The translations under genes were made by a program, and so were the position numbers. From Defluviicoccus sp. (lineage in GTDB: Bacteria; Pseudomonadota; Alphaproteobacteria; MPNO01): 64,000 nucleotides of DNA. Every line of letters begins with the position of its first letter. Position 1 is the first letter of the stretch. Below are positions 48,809 through 57,875 of this stretch, in pieces. The DNA lies in NCBI GenBank assembly GCA_022823775.1, contig JAJEHI010000135.1:62001-126000 (forward strand), read 5' to 3'. Under the pieces are notes generated by a model. The model made no database searches, was not told where the DNA came from, and saw nothing but the letters and a program-made list of their open reading frames with translations.

Positions 48809-49168
48809 CTAACGGGGTTTCGCGGCCGGTCCGCCTGGGGGCGGGTCGAGTTCTTCGCTCTGACGCGGGATCGTTTCGCTCGAATAGCGGGCGTTCTTGC
48901 GGTCCGCGACCAGGCCTTCGGCCATCCTCGAGCGGATCTCGTCCCAATCGGGCGCCGGGGCGGAGGGTGCGGCGGCAGGCTTCGCGTCCGCCGAACCGGA
49001 GGTCTTGTCGTCCGATCCCGAGAGCCAGTTCGTCGCGCCGCAGGCACCGAGCAGCGACGCCAGCGCGACCAGCCCGGCGGCGGTGAAGAGTCGTGTTCTC
49101 AATCGCCTATTCCATCGAAGCGATGCCCGAAGCGCGCGATTCCGTATGGTAGGGCCGGCGATGGGCAT
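48809..49168 (-). CDS. small putative lipoprotein
   Basis: ATG at 49168; RTRLFTAAGLVALASLLGAC lipobox, then Ala/Pro-rich low-complexity region. Confidence 0.65.
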   Translation of the reverse strand: MPIAGPTIRNRALRASLRWNRRLRTRLFTAAGLVALASLLGACGATNWLSGSDDKTSGSADAKPAAAPSAPAPDWDEIRSRMAEGLVADRKNARYSSETIPRQSEELDPPPGGPAAKPR

Positions 49169-49243
49169 AATCAAACGTGTGCCCGCCGCCGGGTAGCCGG
49201 CAGGGTTGCATTCCGGGCATCGAATCGACACCGTGCGGCGGCG

Positions 49244-49753
49244 ATGGCGAAGCGAGTCGAAGAAGACGCATTCCGTGGACGCTTCGAGCGCCATCTGAGC
49301 TGGGTGCTGAGCGCCGGCAAGGGGGGTGAGCGGGGCGATTTCCGGGGTCTGCACCTCGACGGGACCAACCTGCACGGCTTCACGCTGCACGGGGCCGCGT
49401 TCGAGAGAGCGAGCCTGCGCCGGGCGGAGCTCAGGCGTGCCCAGTTGCAGGAGGCCGATCTGACGGGTGCCGATCTCGGCGGCGCGCTCCTGCACGATGC
49501 CGTGCTGGCCGGCGCCTCGTTGCGCGGGGCGCGGCTAACCGAAGCCGAGCTGGTCAGGGCCGATCTCACCGGAGCCGACTTGTCGGACGCCGACCTGGTG
49601 GGCGCCGACCTTCTTGGCGCGGTGCTCGACGACGCCAATCTCGACGGCGCCGACCTGACGTCGGTGCTGAGCCTCGAACCCCGCCAGATTCTCGGCGCTC
49701 GCTTCACCGCGCGGACGCGCCTGCCGAAAGGGTTGACGCCTCCGGTAGACTAA
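49244..49753 (+). CDS. pentapeptide repeat-containing protein
   Basis: ATG 49244 in ORF 48521..49753; A(D/N)LxxA repeats: ADLTGADLGGALLHDAVLAGASLRGARLTEAELVRADLTGADLSDADLVGADLLGAVLDDANLDGADL. Confidence 0.92.
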   Translation: MAKRVEEDAFRGRFERHLSWVLSAGKGGERGDFRGLHLDGTNLHGFTLHGAAFERASLRRAELRRAQLQEADLTGADLGGALLHDAVLAGASLRGARLTEAELVRADLTGADLSDADLVGADLLGAVLDDANLDGADLTSVLSLEPRQILGARFTARTRLPKGLTPPVD

Positions 49754-49779
49754 AAGGTCGCGTCGGCTCCACGCGGCGG

Positions 49780-50469
49780 TCACACGATATCGATCGTCAG
49801 ACTGCCGATGCCCTCGATCTCGCCGACCAGCCGATCGCCCCGCCCCACCTTGCCGGGCCCCTTGGGCGTACCCGTGAAGATGAGGTCGCCGGGCTCCAGC
49901 CGGCTCAGCGCCGACAGCCGCGCGACGATTTCGGCGACCGGCCAGATCAGATCGGACAGGTCGCCGCGCTGACGCTCCGCCCCGTTGATCGACAGCGCGA
50001 TGGCACCGCTCGCCGGATGGCCGATCTCCGCCGCCGGTGCGAGATCGCTCATCGGCGATGCGCCGTCGAAGCTCTTGCAGAGATCCCACGAATGCTGGTC
50101 GGCGATGCAGGCATGCATGATGTCGCGCCGGATCATGTCGAAGCCGACCGCGTAACCGAATACGTGGTCGAGCGCGGTCTCGCGCGGGATGTCGGCACCG
50201 CCCTTGCCGATCGCCGCGACCATTTCGACCTCCGGTTCGAGCCGCTCCGTCCCCGGCGGGAAGGGCAGGGATGCACCGTCGGGGATCACCGAGTCGGCCG
50301 GCTTGAGGGAAACGCCCGGCTTCGACCCGCCGGCGCCGCCGAGACCCGTTTCCGCGGCGTGGGCCGCGTAGTTGCGCCCGATCGTATAGATCCGGCGAAC
50401 CGGAAAGCGGAGATCGCTGCCCGCGATCCCCACCGTCGCGGGTTCTACAACGGGTATCGCGTAGCTCAT
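49780..50469 (-). CDS. fumarylacetoacetate hydrolase family protein
   Basis: IYTIGRNYAAHAAE, EPEVEMVAAIGKGG, LDHVFGYAVGFDMIRRD, GDLIFTGTPKGPGKV. Confidence 0.94.
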   Translation of the reverse strand: MSYAIPVVEPATVGIAGSDLRFPVRRIYTIGRNYAAHAAETGLGGAGGSKPGVSLKPADSVIPDGASLPFPPGTERLEPEVEMVAAIGKGGADIPRETALDHVFGYAVGFDMIRRDIMHACIADQHSWDLCKSFDGASPMSDLAPAAEIGHPASGAIALSINGAERQRGDLSDLIWPVAEIVARLSALSRLEPGDLIFTGTPKGPGKVGRGDRLVGEIEGIGSLTIDIV

Positions 50470-50491
50470 CGCCGACTTCTCCCCGCTCCGG

Positions 50492-51925
50492 TCAGGCCTT
50501 GCCCAATAGGGCGACCGCGCCGTCCTCGCCGATCCTCGCCCGGATACCGGTTCGCCACCAGCGGTCGCCGGTAAAGGCGCTCCGGTTCGCCGCCTCGTCG
50601 TCGAGATAGGAGGGCGCGAGGTTCGGGCCGCGCAGCTCCAACGCGCCTTCCCCGGCCGCGCCCACGATTTCGTCGTTTCCCGCGACAAGGCGAAGCGACA
50701 TGCCGGGCGCCGGCTCCAGCGTCTCGGGCGCCTCGGGAGAAGCGGCGAGCGCGAGCTGCGCTTCCGGTACGATCCACACGCGGCAACCCGCGTCCGCCGC
50801 GAGCGTCAGGCGGACGCCCGGCAGCGGGGCTCCGACGGCGACCGTCGGTCCGGCGTCCCGTCCGCACAAAGCGGCACCCGAAAAAAGGGCGAGGTTGATG
50901 GCGACGACGGCATGGTGCGGATCGCGCGAAGCGACCGCGATGCGATCCTCCGCCGAGAGCCCGAAACGCGCTACGGCCCAGTCGGCTCCGGCGAGGAGGG
51001 TATGCGCGTTGTGCACGACGGCGCGCGGCGACTCCCCGTCCGGTCCCGCGAACAGGACCGCCGACGGATCGCCCGCCACGGCGTCCCCGTCCCACGGTCC
51101 GGAGAACGGCCCCATCGAGTCTTCGATGGGAGCGACGGTCTCGAGCGCAGGCGGTCGCGGCTCCGGCAACCCGCCGCGGCGGGTAATCAGCACCCGGGCG
51201 GAGACCTTTTCGAGGCAGCGGGCGAGCGCCGTTTCCGCCAGCCCGTCCGGCAGCGGAGACAGCACCGCGCTAGAAAGCGATGCAGCGGCGTAGGCCAGCA
51301 GCAGAGAGGCCGGCGACCCATCGTCGATGGCGATCGCGTCTCCCCGCCCGACGCCGCGTTCCGTCAAGCCGCTGGCGAGCGACAGCGACCGTTCGAGTGC
51401 CGCACTCCAGTCGAGCGTCGTTCCTCCGGCGTCGAGAGCGAGGTCGTCCCCGTTCTCCTCAGCCAGCGCGCGCAGCCGGTTCGCAGGCGTCGCCGATCCC
51501 CAGCGTCCGGTCCGGATGTGACGGCCCGCCTCGCCGGAATCGAATTTGAGAACCGAGCGGAGCGCCATCGCCCGCTCGTCGAGACTTGCGCGCTCTTCCA
51601 CGTGAACGAAGCGTTCCGCCCGGTAGCGCCGTCCGCCGCCGAGCTCGTAGAGCCGATGATAATGGTGGCGCCGGAACTTGCGATGCTCCAGAAGCAGCCG
51701 GATATGCGTGACCTGCTCCCGGGTCAGCCCGATCCGCTCCGCGATCTGGACATCGGCGAGACCGGCACCGTCGCGTTGCGCCTCGATCTGCTCCCAGTCC
51801 AGCCTCCGGATGGGGTCGCCGATGCGGACCTGGACGTTATGGCTGAGATCCCAGATCGTCTCTCCGTAAGCCTCGACCATCTCCTCGGTCAGGCCCATCT
51901 GGTCCCGGTTCAGGCCGCGCGTCAT
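50492..51925 (-). CDS. fusion of HTH-like N-terminal domain with degenerate, truncated AMP-ligase (adenylation) domain
   Basis: N-terminus QIAERIGLTREQVTHIRLLLEHRKFRRHHYHRLYEL; C-terminal part collinear with AMP ligases (LFAGPDGESPRAVVHN, LELRGPNLAPSYLDDEAANRSAFTGDRWWRTG) but catalytic motifs lost. Confidence 0.75.
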   Translation of the reverse strand: MTRGLNRDQMGLTEEMVEAYGETIWDLSHNVQVRIGDPIRRLDWEQIEAQRDGAGLADVQIAERIGLTREQVTHIRLLLEHRKFRRHHYHRLYELGGGRRYRAERFVHVEERASLDERAMALRSVLKFDSGEAGRHIRTGRWGSATPANRLRALAEENGDDLALDAGGTTLDWSAALERSLSLASGLTERGVGRGDAIAIDDGSPASLLLAYAAASLSSAVLSPLPDGLAETALARCLEKVSARVLITRRGGLPEPRPPALETVAPIEDSMGPFSGPWDGDAVAGDPSAVLFAGPDGESPRAVVHNAHTLLAGADWAVARFGLSAEDRIAVASRDPHHAVVAINLALFSGAALCGRDAGPTVAVGAPLPGVRLTLAADAGCRVWIVPEAQLALAASPEAPETLEPAPGMSLRLVAGNDEIVGAAGEGALELRGPNLAPSYLDDEAANRSAFTGDRWWRTGIRARIGEDGAVALLGKA

Positions 51926-52837
51926 CTACTCGCCGTCGTCGTCGGCATACTCGAAACGGCGTATCGGGTCCGCCTGCGGCGCCTGGGTCGCGATCGGGCA
52001 GACCCGCATACATTCGAAACATTGGGCGAGCAGACCGCCGGAGCCGACCGACATCTTGTACCAGAGTATCTTGTTGTCGGCGTCGAACAGCGCATCCTCG
52101 CGCTCGACCGAATCCCGCGCCTCCACCGCGTCCGCGATCATCGACGGGACGGCCTCGAATTGCTGGGTCATCTCCGCGCAGGCCGCCATGTCGTAGCGCA
52201 TGACTGCCTGGTTGCCGTCGTCGTCGATTTCGCCCGACAGGCATTGCACGGGGCAGAATTTCATGCACGGCGTTTGTCCGGTCTTGCGGTAAAGGCTGAC
52301 GCAGGACGGCGCAGGGCAGGGGTTTTCCTTCATCGGCTCGTCGGGCGGGAGCTCGAGCTCGGTGAACACCGATGCGAAATACATGTAGCCGAAGTCCGGG
52401 TGCAGCAGGATGTCGCCCGCGAAGGAGCGTGCCCCGATTCCGGCGACCTCGGCATGCAGCTTGATGCTCTGCAAGGGTACCCGGGGGCCCGCTTCGACGT
52501 CCATGTCGGGCGGACAGTAGATCGAGCGGATGCCGAACCTGTTCTCGATGAAGAACGCGCAGCCATAGGCGATGGTGTAGGCACGGGTCTCGGTGCTGCC
52601 GAAATAGCCGAGCGCCTTGGCGGGCAGCGCCCACGCGCCCTGGGTCTGGCCGCCGACGCCGAGCGCGATGACGGATTTCACCTTCGGCATGAGGTCGGTC
52701 GGACGGTGGCCCGGCGGCGCGATGCGTTCCAGCGTCTCCAGGTCGGCGACGCCCGCGGCAAGCGCCCCCTTGCGCTTGCAATAGGCGAGAATCTCCTCTT
52801 TCGCAGCCGCTGGATCGATTCCCTCGCGTCTCGCCAC
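51926..52837 (-). CDS. QueG/reductive-dehalogenase-like 4Fe-4S protein
   Basis: AEVAGIGARSFAGDILLHPDFGYMYFASVFTELELPPDEP; Cys clusters NPCPAPSC...CMKFCPVQC and CFECMRVCP; GTG start 52837. Confidence 0.72.
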   Translation of the reverse strand: MARREGIDPAAAKEEILAYCKRKGALAAGVADLETLERIAPPGHRPTDLMPKVKSVIALGVGGQTQGAWALPAKALGYFGSTETRAYTIAYGCAFFIENRFGIRSIYCPPDMDVEAGPRVPLQSIKLHAEVAGIGARSFAGDILLHPDFGYMYFASVFTELELPPDEPMKENPCPAPSCVSLYRKTGQTPCMKFCPVQCLSGEIDDDGNQAVMRYDMAACAEMTQQFEAVPSMIADAVEARDSVEREDALFDADNKILWYKMSVGSGGLLAQCFECMRVCPIATQAPQADPIRRFEYADDDGE

Positions 52838-52947
52838 CGAACCCTCCCTTTCGTGCGGCGGGCGCCATAATAGTCGCGGGCCGAGCGTTGCGCACGTCCC
52901 GGCGAAAAGGCACTCTCCCGGCCGGTTACCCTTGGCGGAGAGGCAGC

Positions 52948-53943
52948 ATGGCAAACATCCACCTGACGCTCGCGATGGACGAGTACGACCACACCCGCGA
53001 CCTTCTACAGGGCAAGGTCGCCGCCGAGGGGATCGACCTGACCTGGCTCAACCTCGACGTCGAGGAGATCTTCTATCGTTTCGCGAGTGCCTGGGAATGG
53101 GACGTTTCCGAACTTTCCTTCGCCAAGTACTGCTCGATCGTGTCGCAACCGAATCCGCCGATCACCGGGATCCCGGTCTTTGTCTCGCGGGTTTTCCGGC
53201 ACTCGGCCTGGTACGTCGCCGCCGATGGGCCGGTGAAGGAGGTCGCGGACCTCGCCGACAAGCGGATAGGCATCCCCGAATGGTCCCAGACCGCTACTGT
53301 CTATGCCCGGGGCTGGCTCGCCGAGGATGCCGGAATTCCGCTTGAGAAGGTCGACTGGGTACAGGCCGGGGTCAACGAACCGGGTCGGGTCGAGCTCGCC
53401 CACCTCAAGCTTCCCGACGGGATCCGGTACCGTCAGGTACCCGACCGGTCGCTCACCGAAATGCTTCTCGCGGGCGATATCGACGCGCTGATTTCCGCCC
53501 GTCCGCCCAAGGCGTTCCTCGGCGGCGATACCCGGATCGAGCGGCTGATCCCCGACTACCGGGCGCAGGAGCAGGACTATTTCAAACGGACCGGCATCTA
53601 CCCGATCATGCACACCGTCGCGATCCGGCGGGACACCTACGAGAAGCATCCCTGGATCGCGATGAACCTGCTGAACGGTTTCGAAGCGGCCAAGAAGCGG
53701 AGCGTCGCCAGGCTGACCAGCGTCACCCATTCCCAGATCCCGGTGCCGTGGATCTACGACATGGTCCCGGAACTCGGCGGCGACATCTTCCCCGGCGGCG
53801 ATTACTGGCCTTACGGGATCGAGCCCAACCGGCCGACCATCGAGGCGTTTCTGAGGTTCTGCTACGATCAGGGCCTCTGCCATCGCAAGATGGAACCGGA
53901 AGACCTCTACCCCGAGGAGGTGCAGTCGGTCTTCCGCGTTTGA
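52948..53943 (+). CDS. 4,5-dihydroxyphthalate decarboxylase-like protein (SBP fold)
   Basis: LTLAMDEYDHTRDLLQGKVAAEGIDLTWLNLDVEEIFYRFASAWEWDVSELSFAKYCS...GIYPIMHTVAIRRDTYEKHPWIAMNL. Confidence 0.88.
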   Translation: MANIHLTLAMDEYDHTRDLLQGKVAAEGIDLTWLNLDVEEIFYRFASAWEWDVSELSFAKYCSIVSQPNPPITGIPVFVSRVFRHSAWYVAADGPVKEVADLADKRIGIPEWSQTATVYARGWLAEDAGIPLEKVDWVQAGVNEPGRVELAHLKLPDGIRYRQVPDRSLTEMLLAGDIDALISARPPKAFLGGDTRIERLIPDYRAQEQDYFKRTGIYPIMHTVAIRRDTYEKHPWIAMNLLNGFEAAKKRSVARLTSVTHSQIPVPWIYDMVPELGGDIFPGGDYWPYGIEPNRPTIEAFLRFCYDQGLCHRKMEPEDLYPEEVQSVFRV

Positions 53944-54007
53944 CCTCGGGTGCGCGTGCTCTATGGTGCGGCCCATTCCCCATCCACTGTCCAGATCGAG
54001 AGGCGCC

Positions 54008-54559
54008 ATGAAACGGAGTCGGCTGGTGGGTGCGATCGCCATCCTCCTGGGAGCAGCGCTCATGACCACCGAAGCGGCCTCGGCCGATCCAGAGAACACG
54101 CTTTACATGGACCTCGAACACGGCCGCGTGGTCATCGAGATGCGCCCGGATCTCGCGCCCAAACATGTCGGGCAGATCAAGCGGCTCGCCCGGTCCGGGT
54201 TCTACGACGGGGTCGTGTTCCACCGCGTGATCGACGGGTTCATGGCCCAGGGCGGCGACCCGACGGGGACGGGAACCGGTGGGTCGGGCACCAATTTGCC
54301 GGCTGAGTTTTCGAACGAGCCCCATGTGCGGGGCGTGACCTCGATGGCCCGCACTCAGGACCCGAACAGCGCAGACAGCCAGTTCTTCATCATGTTCGCG
54401 CCCGCGCCCCATCTCGATGGGCAGTACACGGTCTGGGGCAAGGTGACCGAGGGGATGGAGTTCGTCGACAAGCTCAAGCGGGGCGACAGCCGACGCGGCG
54501 GCATGGTCTCCGACCCCGACAAGATCGTCCGCATGCGGATCGCCAAGGACGCGGAGTAG
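54008..54559 (+). CDS. cyclophilin-type peptidylprolyl isomerase, secreted
   Basis: Signal peptide; FYDGVVFHRVIDGFMAQGGDPTGTGTGG, NSADSQFFIMFAPAPHLDGQYTVWGKVTEGM. Confidence 0.95.
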   Translation: MKRSRLVGAIAILLGAALMTTEAASADPENTLYMDLEHGRVVIEMRPDLAPKHVGQIKRLARSGFYDGVVFHRVIDGFMAQGGDPTGTGTGGSGTNLPAEFSNEPHVRGVTSMARTQDPNSADSQFFIMFAPAPHLDGQYTVWGKVTEGMEFVDKLKRGDSRRGGMVSDPDKIVRMRIAKDAE

Positions 54560-54590
54560 GCGAACCGGACGCCGCCCGGAGCGGCGGACC

Positions 54591-55811
54591 ATGAGCGCGA
54601 CGGCCTCGCGGGCGCTTTCCGGCCAGCGCACCGTCGTCTCGCTGATCAGCACGGGCCATTGCTACAGCCATTTGAGCTCGGTGGCGGTAGCGCCGCTGTT
54701 CCCGGCGCTGCGCGAGGCGTTCGACGTGAGCTTTATCGCGCTGGGCGCGCTGATGACGGTCTTTTCGGTGGCAACCAGCGTGGCCCAGATCCCGGTCGGT
54801 CTGATGGTCGACCGTTACGGGGGGCGGCTGGTCCTGGTAATCGGCCTGATCCTCCTCGGCGGAAGCTTTGCCCTCGCGGGCGGCGCCGATGCCTATTGGC
54901 AGGTGATGCTGCTCATGGTTTTCGCCGGCCTGGGGAACAGCGTGTTTCACCCGGCCGACCTCTCGATCCTCGCGCGTCGCGTGGATCCGGCGTGGCTCGG
55001 GCGCACGGTCAGTCTGCACAGCTTCGTCGGCTATGTCGGCTGGGCCATCGCGCCGATGTCGATCGCCGGCCTGCAGGCGGCGTTCGGTTGGCGCGGCGCC
55101 ATGATCGGGGCCGGCATCGTGGGCCTCGCCGTCGCCGCGGCGATCCAGTGGCGGAGGACCGCCTTCGACGAAGAGCCCGATGCGGCGGAAGACGAATCGA
55201 CCTCGCGAGGGGAGCGCTTCGATATCCGGGCCCGGCTGATGGCAATGGCGGACGGTCCGATGATCCGGATCTTCCTGTTCTTCGCTTTCACGTCCATGAC
55301 GATCGGCGGTATCGCGGCGTTCCTGGCGATCGCGATGATGCAGCTGTTCGGCGCGGATCAGGCCAGCGGCAACCTTTCCCTGACGGTCTTCATGGTCGCA
55401 ATGGCCTGCGCGGTGCTCTTCGGCGGTGTGCTGGCCGACCGGATCACCGCGCATGACAGGGTGGCGGCGTGGACCGTGGCCGGTGCCGCCGCGGCGCTCG
55501 TGCTTCTCTCGCTGGCGCTGGGGGGCTTGACCGCCGGACTGGCGGCGGTCGCCGCGGCCGGTTTCCTGCTCGGCGTATCGAGCCCGTCGCGCGATTTGAT
55601 CGTACGCGCCTCCGCCCCCGCCGAGTCGCTCGGGCTCGCCTTCGGCTTCACCTCCACGGGGCTCAGCATCGGTTTCGCGCTCGGGCCGGTCGCGGTCGGC
55701 GGGCTGATGGATCTGGGCCGGCCCGACCTCGCCATACTGGTGCTCGCGGCGGTCAGCGGGTTTGCCGCTCTCGCGCTGGCCGCGCGGCGGAGGACGGCGC
55801 CGGCGCGATGA
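54591..55811 (+). CDS. MFS transporter
   Basis: Multiple TM segments; VDRYGGRLVLVIGLILLGGSF, GFTSTGLSIGFALGPVAVGGLMD. Confidence 0.93.
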   Translation: MSATASRALSGQRTVVSLISTGHCYSHLSSVAVAPLFPALREAFDVSFIALGALMTVFSVATSVAQIPVGLMVDRYGGRLVLVIGLILLGGSFALAGGADAYWQVMLLMVFAGLGNSVFHPADLSILARRVDPAWLGRTVSLHSFVGYVGWAIAPMSIAGLQAAFGWRGAMIGAGIVGLAVAAAIQWRRTAFDEEPDAAEDESTSRGERFDIRARLMAMADGPMIRIFLFFAFTSMTIGGIAAFLAIAMMQLFGADQASGNLSLTVFMVAMACAVLFGGVLADRITAHDRVAAWTVAGAAAALVLLSLALGGLTAGLAAVAAAGFLLGVSSPSRDLIVRASAPAESLGLAFGFTSTGLSIGFALGPVAVGGLMDLGRPDLAILVLAAVSGFAALALAARRRTAPAR

Positions 55812-57127
55812 TCGCGGGCTCCGCGGAGCATCATCGCGCGGTCTGGCGCCTCTCGGTCCCGATCATCCTGTCCAACGTATCGGTGCCGCTGCTCGGCGCG
55901 GTGGACACCGCCGTGGTCGGCCACCTGCCCGAACCCCACCATCTCGGAGCGGTCGCGCTCGGCAGCATGGTGTTCAACTTCATCTACTGGGGGTTCGGCT
56001 TTCTCCGGATGGGAACGGCGGGGTTGACCGCCCAGGCGCACGGCGCGGGAAATGCGGACGAGGTGCGAGCCGCGGTTGTCCGCGCGCTGATCGTCGCGGG
56101 CGCGATAGCCTTCGTCACGCTCGCCGCCCAGACTCTGATCGTCGCCGTCGTCTTCGATCTCGTGGAGGCCAGTGCCGATGTCGAAGACTCCGCCCGGACC
56201 TATGTGCTGACCCGGATCTGGGGCGCGCCCGCCGCGCTTTCCATATACGTCATCCTCGGCTGGTTCCTGGGCCAGCAGAACACGCGGGCGACGCTCTACG
56301 TCCAGCTCTGGATGAACGGCCTCAACATCGTCCTGGACGTTCTCTTCGTCGTCGGGTTCGGATGGGGGGTGTTCGGGGTCGCCCTGGCGACCGTGATCGC
56401 CGAATTCGCCGGCCTCGCCCTCGCGCTCTGGCTGATGCGGGAGGCGTTGCGCGGGATCGCGGGCCGGCTCGACTGGGATCGCGTGCGGTCGCGCCGCCGG
56501 ATGCGCATGACCCTCGGCCTGAACGCAGACATCTTCGTACGCACCGTATGCCTGGTGTTCGCCTTTGCGTATTTCACCGCCCAGGGCGCGCGTCTGGGCG
56601 ATGTTGTGCTTGCCGCCAACGCGGTTCTGATGAACTTCCAGATCTTCATGGCGCACGGGCTCGACGGCTTCGCCCACGCGGCCCAGGCGATGGTCGGGCG
56701 CGCGGTCGGCGCGGCCGATCGGGCGGAGCTCCGGGCGGCGATCAGGGTCTCTTCGTTCTGGGCGATCGTGACCGCGGGGGCTTTGGTGCTGGCGTACGCT
56801 GTCGCCGGAGAGGGGATCGTGGCGCTTCTTACCGGCATCGAGGAAGTACGGTCCGCCGCCGGCGACTATCTCGTCTGGTCGGTCGCGATGCCCGCTTTGT
56901 CGGTCGCGGCGTTCCAGCTCGACGGCATCTTCCTCGGCGCTACGCTGGGACGCCAGATGCGCAACATGATGATCGTCTCGGTGGCGGTCTATCTCGTCCT
57001 TTGCGCGGTCGTGATCCCGCTCTGGGGCAATCACGGCCTGTGGTTCGCCTTCGCCGCCTTCATGGCGCTGCGCGGGATCACGCTCGGCGCCGCCTACCCG
57101 GCGGTGGGGAGGACGATCCCGCACTGA
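55808..57127 (+). CDS. MATE family efflux transporter (DinF-like)
   Basis: LSVPIILSNVSVPLLGAVDTAVVGHLPEPHHLGAVALGSMVFNFIYWGFGFLRMGTAGLTAQAHGAG; ATGA overlap with MFS gene. Confidence 0.94.
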   Translation: MIAGSAEHHRAVWRLSVPIILSNVSVPLLGAVDTAVVGHLPEPHHLGAVALGSMVFNFIYWGFGFLRMGTAGLTAQAHGAGNADEVRAAVVRALIVAGAIAFVTLAAQTLIVAVVFDLVEASADVEDSARTYVLTRIWGAPAALSIYVILGWFLGQQNTRATLYVQLWMNGLNIVLDVLFVVGFGWGVFGVALATVIAEFAGLALALWLMREALRGIAGRLDWDRVRSRRRMRMTLGLNADIFVRTVCLVFAFAYFTAQGARLGDVVLAANAVLMNFQIFMAHGLDGFAHAAQAMVGRAVGAADRAELRAAIRVSSFWAIVTAGALVLAYAVAGEGIVALLTGIEEVRSAAGDYLVWSVAMPALSVAAFQLDGIFLGATLGRQMRNMMIVSVAVYLVLCAVVIPLWGNHGLWFAFAAFMALRGITLGAAYPAVGRTIPH

Positions 57128-57193
57128 CCCGCCTTGTTGGCGCATCGGCTGGCGGCTAAGCTCTCGCCGCTTCGGACAGGCTGGGAGGGTATC

Positions 57194-57853
57194 GTGTCGG
57201 ACGACCTCGACATTTACGAAAAGCAGGGCTTCGGCAACCGCATCGGGTTCGGCGAGAAGCCGGCGCTTATCGTCATCGACTTCATCAACGCGTTCAACGA
57301 CCCCGAAATGTTCGGCGGCGGCAGCATCCAGTCGGCGATCGACCATACCGAGGATCTCCTGGGGCTCGCGCGCCATCTCGACCTGCCGGTCGCGTTCACC
57401 TCCCATGCCTACGCGGCCGACCGCAGCGAGGATGGCATTTTCAACATGAAGTCGCCGGGGCTGAGCAAGCTCCTCCCCAACACCCATGCGACCGCCGTCG
57501 TCGACCAGCTCTCGCCGCGCCCGGGCGAACGCGTAATCAGCAAGCTCTACCCGTCCGGCTTCTTCGCCACCGACCTCGCCAACTGGCTCGCCAAGAGGGG
57601 CGTCGACACCGCCATCGTCACCGGCTGCACGACCAGCGGCTGCGTGCGGGCGACGGTGGTGGACGCCATGGGGTACGGATTCCGGCCGATCGTCCCGGCC
57701 GAATGCTCGGGCGACCGCGCCCAGGGTCCGCACGAGGCGAACCTGTTCGACATGGACCAGAAATACGCCGACGTCATGCCGCTCGCCGAAGTCCGGAAGG
57801 CCCTCGAAGAGCTTGCGCCCGAACAGGCCAGAACGGCGCACGCGGCGGAATAG
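57194..57853 (+). CDS. isochorismatase-family cysteine hydrolase (N-carbamoylsarcosine amidase/maleamate amidase-like)
   Basis: ALIVIDFINAFND, VISKLYPSGFFATDLANWL, VTGCTTSGCVRATVVDAMGYGF with intact catalytic Cys. Confidence 0.9.
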   Translation: MSDDLDIYEKQGFGNRIGFGEKPALIVIDFINAFNDPEMFGGGSIQSAIDHTEDLLGLARHLDLPVAFTSHAYAADRSEDGIFNMKSPGLSKLLPNTHATAVVDQLSPRPGERVISKLYPSGFFATDLANWLAKRGVDTAIVTGCTTSGCVRATVVDAMGYGFRPIVPAECSGDRAQGPHEANLFDMDQKYADVMPLAEVRKALEELAPEQARTAHAAE

Positions 57854-57875
57854 AACCGGCTCAAGAGGAAACAGA

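Noticed and set aside
49244-49753. Qnr-like gyrase-protecting pentapeptide protein
   Set aside because: Repeat composition fits the broad pentapeptide family only; no specific evidence for gyrase interaction or a linked toxin.
51926-52837. True reductive dehalogenase (RdhA)
   Set aside because: No Tat signal, no RdhB-like anchor gene, and non-standard first Cys cluster; only family-level resemblance is supportable.
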